NCBI GenBank assembly: GCA_028820455.1
Contig: JAPPJC010000066.1
Span: 1 to 43,383 of the forward strand
Origin: Acidimicrobiaceae bacterium
Lineage (GTDB): Bacteria; Actinomycetota; Acidimicrobiia; Acidimicrobiales; Aldehydirespiratoraceae
Length of the DNA stretch: 43,383 nucleotides
Direction of reading: 5' to 3'
The position numbers were made by a program, and so were the translations under genes. Of the stretch, positions 17,318 to 24,977 are shown piece after piece (position 1 is the stretch's first letter; each line of letters opens with the position of its first letter). The notes below the pieces were generated by a model. The model was not told the DNA's origin and did no database searches. It saw only the letters and a program-made list of their open reading frames with translations.

Positions 17318-17533
17318 ATGAGCTCTGATATCTTTGCGAATCCGTCGTCTCGTGTATGTGATCTGCCGGTTGACAAGCAGGAAAAGCAGGCAATGGCTCG
17401 TCGTAACTTCTTGAAACTTCGTGGATCGCTTGTCGATGTGCCAGTCACCGAATTTCTTACCACTTCCCGAGCTGCTGAACGTTTTGACAGTGGCCACATT
17501 TCAACGGACGATACTCACAACAAAATCAGTTGA
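17318..17533 (+). CDS. Antitoxin of a VapBC-like module
   Basis: A 71-residue protein, MSSDIFANPSSRVCDLPVDK and on, with a short helical middle (EKQAMARRNFLKLRG) and an acidic C-terminus (HISTDDTHNKIS) that could wrap a toxin. No standard DNA-binding family is recognised. It overlaps the PIN gene by four bases (TTGA) and is preceded by palindromic operator-like DNA. That arrangement is the basis for the antitoxin call. Confidence 0.65.
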   Translation: MSSDIFANPSSRVCDLPVDKQEKQAMARRNFLKLRGSLVDVPVTEFLTTSRAAERFDSGHISTDDTHNKIS

Positions 17534-18060
17534 GTAATCCTGAACGGATTGTGTTGGATGCCTGGCCGATACTGGAGTACTACCGAGGCCACGAACCTTC
17601 TGCAACAGCTGTGACCCGCCTGATAACGCAGGACAGTGGACCGCAGCCAATTATGAGTGTGATCAATTTAGCTGAGATCTGCAACGCAGTCACTAAATAT
17701 AAAGGATTATCAGACAGCCTGTTCGTGGTATGGCTCAGCGAGGTAGCTACCATCGATCGTCCATCAAGTGATCTAGGAATACTGGCTGGACGTATCAAGA
17801 CTTCTTACCACATGTCTTTAGGTGATAGCTTTGCCGTTGCTACTGCTATACAACACGATGCCGTGCTATGGACAGGTGATGCCGAACTGCTGTTCGAGGG
17901 CTGCCCGTGGTTGACTCATGATCTACGAGATGACGATCTCCGATCCAAACATGCCAAAGAAATAGCCGAGGGCAGAAAAAAGGTCAGCATCAGACCAGCA
18001 GCCATGAAGAGTACCTTCTTAACCAACCCACTGCAGGGACCACCCAATCCGAATCCGTGA
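17530..18060 (+). CDS. PIN-domain toxin (VapC-like ribonuclease)
   Basis: A 176-residue PIN protein beginning at TTG within the antitoxin stop. Acidic residues expected for the Mg-dependent RNase site are visible: Asp in IVLDAWPILEY, Glu in INLAEICNAV, Asp in LGDSFAVATA, and Asp in WTGDAELLFEG. VapC toxins cut tRNA or rRNA and are silenced by the paired antitoxin. About 35 C-terminal residues after HDLRDDDL extend beyond the usual fold and are Lys-rich. The weak start codon is consistent with lower toxin output. Confidence 0.88.
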   Translation: MSNPERIVLDAWPILEYYRGHEPSATAVTRLITQDSGPQPIMSVINLAEICNAVTKYKGLSDSLFVVWLSEVATIDRPSSDLGILAGRIKTSYHMSLGDSFAVATAIQHDAVLWTGDAELLFEGCPWLTHDLRDDDLRSKHAKEIAEGRKKVSIRPAAMKSTFLTNPLQGPPNPNP

Positions 18061-18221
18061 ACACATACTGTAAACCTCGAGCGGCGGCTAGTGTTGCGGC
18101 GAGACTCGGAAGACGCCGCTCCGTTAAGCAGTAGGCAGGCCTATGGTAGACAACACCAGAGACTGTTGGTGATGACGCAGGGAGTTCACAAAATACGACG
18201 AGATAAACGTTCATACGATTT

Positions 18222-18333
18222 GGAGTAGTACTGGCACAACAGAGGCCAGTGCATTCGGAGGGCACACGCAGAGAGGACCTCCGCAGAGAGCGAGGAGTAG
18301 TACTGGCACAACAGAGGCCAGTGCATTCGGAGG
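18222..18333. repeat. Perfect 40-bp direct repeat upstream of an AAA ATPase gene
   Basis: Identical 40-bp copies at 18222-18261 and 18294-18333 begin GGAGTAGTACTGGCACAACA and end with GCATTCGGAGG. They are separated by 32 unrelated bases (offset 72). Each copy contains an ACTGGC/GCCAGT dyad. The pair lies about 120 bases before the likely ATPase start. The 393-base gap between genes (18061-18453) holds nothing else recognisable. Confidence 0.9.
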
Positions 18334-18453
18334 ACTATTCGCATTTCGGAGGATTCAACGTTCAGGCTGGTGGCGTTTTCAGAGACCATGCGTGACTACT
18401 TGTTTATGCGCATGATCACTTGTTCATGTGTGAACTCACAAAGGAATGTGCTA

Positions 18454-19656
18454 ATGTTTATGATTATGAGCGGATTGTTGGATGTGGGCGAGATGTCCAC
18501 TAACCCTTTCTCCCCGGATTTCGGACAGCCACCACAGGCTCTTGTCGGCCGCGAGACATTGCTGTCGGATTTGAATTCTGGTCTGACCACGGGGCCCAGC
18601 GATGCGGGATTCACGTCACTGCTGCTGGGTCCTCGCGGTTCGGGTAAGACAGTCATTCTTGCTGCAATGGAAGACATCGCGGCGGCATCCGGGTGGATTG
18701 TGATGTCGGTGGATGCTGGGACTACCGGATTACTGGAGAGGATCACCCAGTCGATCGCCAAGGCCAGGTATTCCCACGAGGGCGTCGGGGCTGCCGATCT
18801 TGACAGATCGAGTGGTTCTCGGTGGGCTGGCGTCATCCGTTTAGGTCCTTTCGCGTGGCATCAAACCGTGTTCGAGCAGCTCCAACCGGAATGGGATTTA
18901 CGTCAACAATTCACCGCACTAGCACAATATGCCGCAGGTCGAGGCACCGCTCTGCTACTCACGGTGGACGAGATGCACAGCGGAGACCGCCACGAGCTCC
19001 GCCGCCTGGCCGGTGACTTACAGCACATCACCAAAAAAGCGCAGCTACCGTTGGCGTTTTTGGGTGCGGGCCTGTCGCAGATGAAACATACGCTGCTAGC
19101 AGACAACAAAATGACTTTCTTTCAGCGATGCGCCCGCAACGACATGCCCCCTCTGAGTGCAGCTGACGCTATGCACGGGTTGCGTCAGACCGTGCGTAGT
19201 GCCAACGGTTCGATAAACGATGAAGCACTGCGTTTTGCAGCGGAGGCTTCGGGAACGCTGCCGTATCGTTTGCAACTCGTCGGACACAACGCCTGGAACA
19301 TTGCCGGAGCTCCCCAGCAGCAGATCGACCTGTTCGCTGCGCAGGAAGCCGACCGGTTGGCGTCCCAGCAGATGACAGAACGCATCAGCATTCCCGCCTG
19401 GCACGACCTCGGTCGTACAGAACAAACACTGCTAGCGGCTGTGGCTGAGCTTGACGACGACGCTTTCCCTGCTGAGATCGCCCAAAGAATAGACGCCAAA
19501 GCCAGAGACCTCGCGTATGCCGAAGAAAGACTCACCGCTTGTGGATACCTACGTGAAACACCTCACGGCACTATTGCGCTGACCGATCTCATACCCGCAA
19601 CCGTAGTGAAACGCATGTCAGCTATCGTTGCTCGTTACAGCACCAAGCAGCAATAA
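18454..19656 (+). CDS. ORC/Cdc6-type AAA ATPase
   Basis: About 400 residues, with Walker A GPRGSGKT (residues 59-66), Walker B LLLTVDEMHSGD (near 170) and a sensor segment LAFLGAGLSQ. A C-terminal winged-helix-like part follows (LGRTEQTLLAAVAELDDDAF). The opening NPFSPDFGQPPQALVGRE is typical of stand-alone ATP-binding proteins in actinobacteria and archaea. I chose the ATG at 18454 because an AAAGGA site precedes it. ATGs at 18466 and 18493 are alternatives. The function is unknown; a switch ATPase in a mobile or defence element would fit. Confidence 0.75.
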   Translation: MFMIMSGLLDVGEMSTNPFSPDFGQPPQALVGRETLLSDLNSGLTTGPSDAGFTSLLLGPRGSGKTVILAAMEDIAAASGWIVMSVDAGTTGLLERITQSIAKARYSHEGVGAADLDRSSGSRWAGVIRLGPFAWHQTVFEQLQPEWDLRQQFTALAQYAAGRGTALLLTVDEMHSGDRHELRRLAGDLQHITKKAQLPLAFLGAGLSQMKHTLLADNKMTFFQRCARNDMPPLSAADAMHGLRQTVRSANGSINDEALRFAAEASGTLPYRLQLVGHNAWNIAGAPQQQIDLFAAQEADRLASQQMTERISIPAWHDLGRTEQTLLAAVAELDDDAFPAEIAQRIDAKARDLAYAEERLTACGYLRETPHGTIALTDLIPATVVKRMSAIVARYSTKQQ

Positions 19657-19915
19657 ACCCCAACACCGGCCCCGCGCTCCCGACACGGCAAACCCACCGC
19701 GTGCCGCGAGTACATGCCACGTGCCAAAGCCCACTGCGTGCTACCATCCGGGCATGCAGGAGGATGCCGTTCCCGCAAACGACGATCCCAGTGAACAACT
19801 TGTCGGTCTCGGCGGTTTCATGTTGCCAACATTCTGTAAGCGTGACCAAGCCTGTTGGTTGCCACCATTATGCGTGCCTGTCCACTGTTTTTGTTTTGGT
19901 GTTAGAGTGTTAAGT
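19657..19915. other. Gap with a short unassigned reading frame
   Basis: A frame from ATG 19754 (MQEDAVPANDDPSEQLVGLG) continues in phase into the FitA-like remnant without a stop. It may be an old gene start fused by decay. Nothing else is recognisable. Confidence 0.3.
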
Positions 19916-20083
19916 ATGACAAGTATTCGGGTCAAAAACGTGTCCAGTGATGTACACCAGATACTGCGACAACGCGCAGTCGGAGCGGGACAGTCCTTGC
20001 AGGAGTACCTGTTGCATTTGTTGTGTGAGCAGGCTAGACACCCCACCCCCTTTTTTGTTGCCTCGAACTGTCGGTTGTTGTAG
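19916..20083 (+). pseudogene. Truncated FitA-like ribbon-helix-helix antitoxin
   Basis: MTSIRVKNVSSDVHQILRQR followed by AGQSLQEYLLHLLCEQA matches the N-terminal DNA-binding half of FitA/VapB-type antitoxins, which are usually about 80 residues. After residue 43 the sequence becomes unrelated (HPTPFFVASN) and stops at 55. No PIN toxin follows. The toxin-binding tail and toxin seem to have been deleted. Confidence 0.7.
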
Positions 20084-20146
20084 AATATTATTGTAGAATA
20101 ATGGTTTGTACACGATAGTGATTAAGAGCATGACAGGTGGTGGGAC

Positions 20147-20419
20147 ATGACGACGCCAACCCGCAGGACCGCAGAAGAGACCGGCCGCCTCGGGGACGAG
20201 ATATATGAGCGGGACATCCGCCATCTCGTCGAGGCGGAGCATCATGGCGAGTTCGTCGCTGTCGACGTCGACAGCGGGGACTATGTCATCGCCGATAGCG
20301 TCCTCGCTGCAGCCGAGCGTTTACGCGCCCGACGACCGGACGCTGATGGTTGGCTGGTTCGGGTGGGACACCCAACGTTGCGTACCTTCGGGGGTAGCTC
20401 CCTGTGGAGAGCCAGGTGA
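20147..20419 (+). CDS. Small acidic protein paired with a retropepsin-like protease
   Basis: A 90-residue protein with the core HGEFVAVDVDSGDYVIADSV, a helix AAERLRARRPDA, and VRVGHPTLRTFGG near the end. Similar short proteins are found directly upstream of retropepsin-like proteases in several bacterial phyla. Its 3' end overlaps the protease gene by 16 bases. TTGTAGAATA occurs twice at 20078-20101, upstream of the gene. A toxin-antitoxin role has been suspected for such pairs but is not shown here. Confidence 0.65.
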   Translation: MTTPTRRTAEETGRLGDEIYERDIRHLVEAEHHGEFVAVDVDSGDYVIADSVLAAAERLRARRPDADGWLVRVGHPTLRTFGGSSLWRAR

Positions 20420-20793
20420 TCGAAGGCATAGTGAACGGCTTTCTTGAAGCGGTGGTAAGCCTCCCAGTACGAGGCCCGGATGGCAGGGAACAGCTAGTCG
20501 ACGCCGTGATAGACACCGGGTACAGCGGCACGCTGACCCTGCCGCCGACGCTGGTGGCGGAGCTGGAGTTGCCCTACGTGATCCGCAGCAGGTCGGCTCT
20601 GGCTGACGGTACGGTTGTTGCCTTCAACGTACACGGTGCTACCGTGGTCTGGGATGGTCGGCCACGATACATCGATATTGACGCTGTGGGCGTCGCGCCA
20701 CTGCTGGGCATGTCCATGCTCGAAGGACACGACTTGCACGTGAGAGTGAATGACGGCGGACGTGTAGCGATACAGCCTGCGGAAGGAAGTTAG
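20404..20793 (+). CDS. Retropepsin-like (clan AA) aspartic protease
   Basis: A 129-residue protein with the catalytic DTG motif in VDAVIDTGYSGTLTLPPTLV (near residue 38) and the hydrophobic-Gly strand of the fold in GVAPLLGMSMLEGHDL near the C-terminus. The single domain would act as a homodimer. The GTG at 20404 is used here, and a GTG four codons later (20416) is possible. It is coupled to the upstream small gene. The substrate is unknown. Confidence 0.85.
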   Translation: MESQVIEGIVNGFLEAVVSLPVRGPDGREQLVDAVIDTGYSGTLTLPPTLVAELELPYVIRSRSALADGTVVAFNVHGATVVWDGRPRYIDIDAVGVAPLLGMSMLEGHDLHVRVNDGGRVAIQPAEGS

Positions 20794-20885
20794 CTTTATG
20801 TTCAACGAATCGCTGTTGACTCTGGTTGGCGCGAACACCCGGCGACTCAGTAGTTTTCCACTCCGCCCTATTCTCCCCTTGAAAC

Positions 20886-20915
20886 GCAGGGGCAACTCCA
20901 TAAGAAGGCCCCTGC
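20886..20915 (+). terminator. Hairpin after the protease gene
   Basis: GCAGGGGC, a 14-base loop, then GCCCCTGC: an 8-bp GC-rich stem about 90 bases downstream of the protease stop. There is no T tract, so termination is uncertain. Confidence 0.35.
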
Positions 20916-20947
20916 TGGGGCTGCTGGGGGATTATATGATTTGAGTT

Positions 20948-20981
20948 TTCAATCGTTATGTTGGTTCAATCGTTATGTTGG
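20948..20981. repeat. 17-bp tandem duplication
   Basis: TTCAATCGTTATGTTGG occurs twice back to back. It may be a slippage product or the scar of an insertion near the IS1595 remnant. Confidence 0.85.
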
Positions 20982-21069
20982 AATGTGAGGATAAGTAACT
21001 CTCGAATGCTTAGGACGGGTTGGGTGTTTTGGTTGCTAAGCGTGATATAGCATAGTGTTTAGGCGCGTG

Positions 21070-21251
21070 CTAGTTGCGTTCTTTCCCGCCGATATAGGTT
21101 TCATCTACTTCTACCCAGCCGCCGCCAAAAAACGTGTCGTCATCGGCGGAGGCTTCATGGATACGATGTAACATGAACCACGCCGTCTTCTGCGTTACCC
21201 CGATATTGCGGTGTAGTTTCAAACTGGACACGCCTTTCAAGTAAGACGTTC
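21070..21251 (-). mobile_element. IS1595-family transposase fragment
   Basis: One minus-strand frame reads SYLKGVSSLKLHRNIGVTQK, then TAWFMLHRIHEA, then WVEVDETYIGGKERN and a stop. These are the central and first catalytic (DETYIGG) motifs of IS1595 (ISXO2-like) transposases. Both the zinc-ribbon N-terminus and the remaining catalytic C-terminus are missing. No terminal inverted repeats were found. The flanking stretches 20982-21069 and 21252-21386 hold no gene. Confidence 0.85.
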
Positions 21252-21386
21252 CCTCCTACGTTTACTACGGAGTCAACGCTACGCGTGTTCGAGCTTCCAG
21301 AGGGAGTTGAGCGATTCACCGCGTCGGAACTCGTTCAACCGAATCTGAAGTCAACGGCCGTGACGGAATGTCTTAAAGGGTACACA

Positions 21387-22331
21387 TCAAGGCAGCTGTG
21401 ACGAGTCGCCCACTATACGATCAGAAGCTGGTGGTTCCATAGATGAGAAGTCACCGCCGAAATCGTGGAAGTCCACGGTAGTACGCCACTCGACCTGTTT
21501 GTCTTTAGCTGTCAGACTGCCTCTGAGAGCTTGAGTCCTCGCACGTAGTATCGGTGTTTCATCTAACACCATGCGACGCACCATTCCGTTGCCATCGATC
21601 CACACATCCACATTGACCACATCCGAATTCGGGATTTTCCGGGGGAGCTCACCGAATAGCTCTCTGGCGATTTCACTCATCGCGACCTGCAGGCTCACGT
21701 TTACCGTTTTTACCCCGTTGATTTTTCTCGATGTGCCGAGGGAAGCCGACTCCGCGAGACTTATGAGGTTCTTCACACCTGTCTGAGGATCACACGATGA
21801 GTCCTGATAATCCATGATACTTATAGGAACACAGTGGCCCATCCGGGTGTTTGTGGTCACCCATGATATTCCACTCGGTGCGTTGAGAAATGATTGGCTG
21901 ATCAGGTTTGCGGGCAAGCCCATATAGCCCTGGCCATCAACGAATCTGTACTCTATCCGAACACCTGAAGGGACTGACACACTGAAACCATGACTTTTCA
22001 GTAAGTCCTTTTCAGCTTCATCGAGTGTTACCGAGACATCCGATATGTTGCCCGTGCCGTCGGACTTGAATTCAATGACTTTTCTTATGTCGTAGAGTCC
22101 AGTGTCTTCCGAAGTATAGTCCACCTCGATTTCGCTGGTGTTGACCTCAACAGTGGCAACCCCACGAACCGGTTGTCCCACGACGGCCTCCCCAGCTGCT
22201 TTAGCCCATGCCAATGCTTCCTCGGGGGTTTCGATGTGGCTCACATCCACACCACCGCCACACGCTGCCATGATGGGAACGCTCACCATCGATACAGCGA
22301 ACACCACACAAAAAACACTCTTCAAGCTCAT
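21387..22331 (-). CDS. Secreted lipoprotein, LppX/LprG-like
   Basis: A 314-residue protein with a lipoprotein signal peptide: MSLKSVFCVVFAVSMVSVP, then lipobox I-M-A-A-C, with the lipidated Cys near residue 23. The rest alternates beta strands and ends PPASDRIVGDSSQLP. The repeated G-x-A-T-V-x-V and V-W-I-D-G-N-G-M-V-R patterns resemble mycobacterial lipoproteins of the LppX/LprG fold that bind lipids. That family assignment is tentative. The start at 22331 has a GGGAGAG ribosome site. It stands alone between defence genes. Confidence 0.7.
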   Translation of the reverse strand: MSLKSVFCVVFAVSMVSVPIMAACGGGVDVSHIETPEEALAWAKAAGEAVVGQPVRGVATVEVNTSEIEVDYTSEDTGLYDIRKVIEFKSDGTGNISDVSVTLDEAEKDLLKSHGFSVSVPSGVRIEYRFVDGQGYMGLPANLISQSFLNAPSGISWVTTNTRMGHCVPISIMDYQDSSCDPQTGVKNLISLAESASLGTSRKINGVKTVNVSLQVAMSEIARELFGELPRKIPNSDVVNVDVWIDGNGMVRRMVLDETPILRARTQALRGSLTAKDKQVEWRTTVDFHDFGGDFSSMEPPASDRIVGDSSQLP

Positions 22332-22474
22332 AAGACAACTCTCCCATGCCGCAGACTCACTGGCAAGCAAAGTCTAGTCTACTAAATGACTGGCATCAGA
22401 ATGCGTGTTGGGGAGGTAAGGGTCTCAACAATCCAACGTTCTCAACTTTGCCCCTTGGATATGTGACTGAACGT

Positions 22475-22589
22475 TTGTCGGTTAAACTAGTAATTCTATG
22501 ATTTGTAAGATAACTATCCCATAATTCGTAAGTTATCTATCCTGCAATCTGTCAATTAATAATCCTGCAAACCGTTGGATTACTGTATT
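22475..22589 (+). repeat. 23-bp phased direct repeats before the first AAA/DUF4143 gene
   Basis: Five consecutive 23-base units start at 22475, 22498, 22521, 22544 and 22567. The middle three are clearest, sharing a core like GTAAGTTAWCTATCCT. The outer two are degenerate. The last unit ends 16 bases before the ATG. These repeats differ in sequence from those before the other two paralogues. Confidence 0.7.
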
Positions 22590-22605
22590 GTGGCACTATA
22601 CTGTG

Positions 22606-23898
22606 ATGATGTTGCCTTCTCATGGTCTTCCAGGGCCGCTGACTCCGAAGGGGTATCTTCCCCGTGTGGCGGATGCTGTGATGAGCGAAGCCCTGTTCGT
22701 AGCCCCTATTGTCGTGGTGGAAGGAGCCAGAGGCACCGGCAAGTCTTGGACCGGTCTTCGCCATGCTCGCAGTCAGGTACGCCTCGACCGCGATCCTGGC
22801 TCGGTCGAGGTCGCGGCATTATCACCGGATAGAGTTCTCAACGGAGCTAGACCTCGTCTGGTGGACGAATGGCAGCTCGCTCCCAGCTTGTGGAATCACG
22901 CCCGCCATATTGTGGACGCCGAACCGGGAGTGGGGCATTACATCTTCACCGGGTCGGCGCATCCCCCCGATGACAGCACACGCCACTCCGGAGCGGGCCG
23001 GGTGATGAGGATGAAAATGCGGCCGATGTCTCTTGCCGAGTCCGGCGAATCCACAGCTGAGATATCGCTCGCCTGTCTGTTCGACGGCGACGATTGCTCG
23101 GCTAGGGCTCCTGATACCACCATAGCGGACGTAGTGGAAGCGTTGTGTCGTGGTGGCTGGCCCCGGCATCTGGGCATGTCGACGTCGAGGGCTCAAATGT
23201 TGTGCAACGCTTATCTGCAGGAAGTAGCCCGAGTCGACATTCCCAGACTAGGACGCACGTTCCACAACCCCGAGGGTGTGCTGAGACTGCTGACATCTCT
23301 GAGTCGTAACATCGCCACCACAGCTGCAGCCACGACCCTGGCCCGAGACACAGCCGGTGATGTCATCTTGTCCCGGCCGACTGTGGCTGAGTATTTGGAA
23401 ACACTCAAACGGGTGTACGTGGTGGAGGACTTACCCGCATGGACTGTTCATCTCAAGTCGAGAGCGCGGCTTCGGTGTACTCCCAAGCGTCATCTTGTGG
23501 ACCCGTCGCTGGCGACTGCGACACTACGAGCGGGCCCCGAACGCTTATGGCGCGACCTCGATTATCTGGGTCAGGCCTTCGAGTCGCTGGTAGTGCGTGA
23601 TCTGCGTGTCTATGCGGAAGCCAACGACGCTTACGTTTACCACTACAGAGACAGCAACGGCCATGAACTCGACGCTGTAGTGCAACACGGTGACGGCCGA
23701 TGGTTGGCTGTGGAGATTAAGTTGGGCTCAGGGACGCGGCTTGATGAAGCCTCGAAATCACTGAGAATGGCTTGTAAGCAGATCGACACATCCAAAACAG
23801 GAGAACCAGTCAAGAAACTAGTGATCACCGCCGATGGTTACGGCTATGAACGCCCCGATGGCGTGTCTGTGCTACCAATAACAGCCTTGGGACCTTGA
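22606..23898 (+). CDS. AAA ATPase with DUF4143 domain, paralogue 1
   Basis: A 430-residue protein of the ATP-binding DUF4143 family. Walker A is GARGTGKS (residues 40-47), Walker B is RPRLVDEWQLAPSLW, and sensor 1 is YIFTGSA. The C-terminal DUF4143 part contains RVYVVEDLPAWTV, KRHLVDPSLA, AFESLVVRDLRVYA, and ELDAVVQ followed by WLAVEIKLG, a PD-(D/E)xK-like nuclease signature. The start is one of two adjacent ATGs (22606/22609); all three paralogues have such a double start. These proteins are widespread but of unknown function. Phased repeats precede it. Confidence 0.88.
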   Translation: MMLPSHGLPGPLTPKGYLPRVADAVMSEALFVAPIVVVEGARGTGKSWTGLRHARSQVRLDRDPGSVEVAALSPDRVLNGARPRLVDEWQLAPSLWNHARHIVDAEPGVGHYIFTGSAHPPDDSTRHSGAGRVMRMKMRPMSLAESGESTAEISLACLFDGDDCSARAPDTTIADVVEALCRGGWPRHLGMSTSRAQMLCNAYLQEVARVDIPRLGRTFHNPEGVLRLLTSLSRNIATTAAATTLARDTAGDVILSRPTVAEYLETLKRVYVVEDLPAWTVHLKSRARLRCTPKRHLVDPSLATATLRAGPERLWRDLDYLGQAFESLVVRDLRVYAEANDAYVYHYRDSNGHELDAVVQHGDGRWLAVEIKLGSGTRLDEASKSLRMACKQIDTSKTGEPVKKLVITADGYGYERPDGVSVLPITALGP

Positions 23899-24062
23899 TC
23901 CCACCCATCATGCGGGACTGCCTTGGTCAACACGTTCCACAGGGCGGGAAATCCAACATCGACACTAGGGCCGCGTTACATCGCGATATCCCACCGCGGT
24001 ATCAGCTCCGGAAAGCATGAAAACCGCCGAGGTGTATGACATGCCTAAGCGGAGGATGTACA

Positions 24063-24782
24063 ATGGACTATGTGACAACTCTACCGATTGTGGGGATATC
24101 AGGTAATACGGGAAGACGTGAACGGTTTGAACCCCATCCTGAGGCTTTGCGAGATCTTGAGGCAGACTACTATTATCGCGAATATGCTCAGGCTGTCGCC
24201 GCAGCGGGTGGGTTGCCCGTCTATCTGCCGTTGGCCGCCGATCCTGGCTTGTATGTCAGACACCTGGACGGACTCCTGCTCAGTGGAGGTACCGATATAG
24301 ACCCCGTGCACTACGGGCAGGTTGCGAGTCCTGACCTGCTCATACCAGAACCGGAACGAGACGCTTATGAACTGGCTTTGCTTGATAGCGCAGCCGAGGC
24401 CGGTCTGCCTGTTCTGGGTATCTGTCGGGGTCTTCAGATACTGAACGTCCACGGTGGTGGTACTTTGCATCAGCATGCACCGTCACATGCCTGCTATGAC
24501 AAGCCTCTAGCCCATGAGGTGACTTTCGTTGCCGACTCACTGGGCATGTCCTGGTACGGACCTTCGAAGCAGGTGAATTCCCAGCATCACCAGACGCTTG
24601 ACTCCATAGCCGAAGGCTACACGATCACAGGTTGGACTGACAACGGAACCACAGTCGAGATGCTTGAGGCCGACGATCGTCCGTGGTTGGGTGTGCAATG
24701 GCATCCCGAGAGGATGGAAGGCAGTGACCAAGACCCGTTGTTCACCTGGCTGGTGAGCAACGCCGCCAACCGGATCCGCTAG
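24063..24782 (+). CDS. Class I glutamine amidotransferase-like hydrolase (peptidase C26, PuuD-like)
   Basis: A 239-residue enzyme of the gamma-glutamyl-gamma-aminobutyrate hydrolase family. The Cys nucleophile is in LGICRGLQILN (Cys121), and the His-Glu dyad is in VQWHPE (about 214-216). The entry motif is GLLLSGGTDIDP. It would hydrolyse a gamma-glutamyl amide such as gamma-Glu-GABA. No putrescine-pathway neighbours are present, so the substrate is open. The ATG at 24063 has a GGAGG site eight bases upstream. It looks like an ordinary metabolic gene stranded among defence genes. Confidence 0.9.
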   Translation: MDYVTTLPIVGISGNTGRRERFEPHPEALRDLEADYYYREYAQAVAAAGGLPVYLPLAADPGLYVRHLDGLLLSGGTDIDPVHYGQVASPDLLIPEPERDAYELALLDSAAEAGLPVLGICRGLQILNVHGGGTLHQHAPSHACYDKPLAHEVTFVADSLGMSWYGPSKQVNSQHHQTLDSIAEGYTITGWTDNGTTVEMLEADDRPWLGVQWHPERMEGSDQDPLFTWLVSNAANRIR

Positions 24783-24850
24783 GTGTCGATACCGCGGTTG
24801 GAGTACAGCTGAAGCTTGCCAGTTCGGGATATCCGATGTTCCTCAATCCT

Positions 24851-24940
24851 GAAACCTCTGAAATCGCGATTGAAACACCTCTAAAATCGCGATTAGAACA
24901 CCCCTGAAACCGCGATTAGAACACCTCTAAAATCGCGTTT
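24851..24940 (+). repeat. About 23-bp direct repeats before the second AAA/DUF4143 gene
   Basis: Four adjacent units start at 24851, 24872, 24896 and 24919, of 21, 24, 23 and 22 bases. They share GAACACCTCTAAAATCGCGA with small changes. They end 38 bases before the ATG. The conservation is strong, and the sequence is unlike the repeats of the other paralogues. Confidence 0.9.
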
Positions 24941-24977
24941 GGGGTCAATCAGCCTATACTGGGAGTAACACTGGGTT

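Noticed and set aside
18222-18333. A two-repeat CRISPR array (40-bp repeats, 32-base spacer)
   Set aside because: Only two copies, one spacer, no cas genes, no leader, and the position is directly upstream of an ATPase gene. Operator or duplication explains it better.
24851-24940. Plasmid-type replication iterons
   Set aside because: About 22-bp repeats resemble iterons, but no Rep initiator, DnaA boxes or AT-rich unwinding element were seen. The repeats track DUF4143 genes instead.
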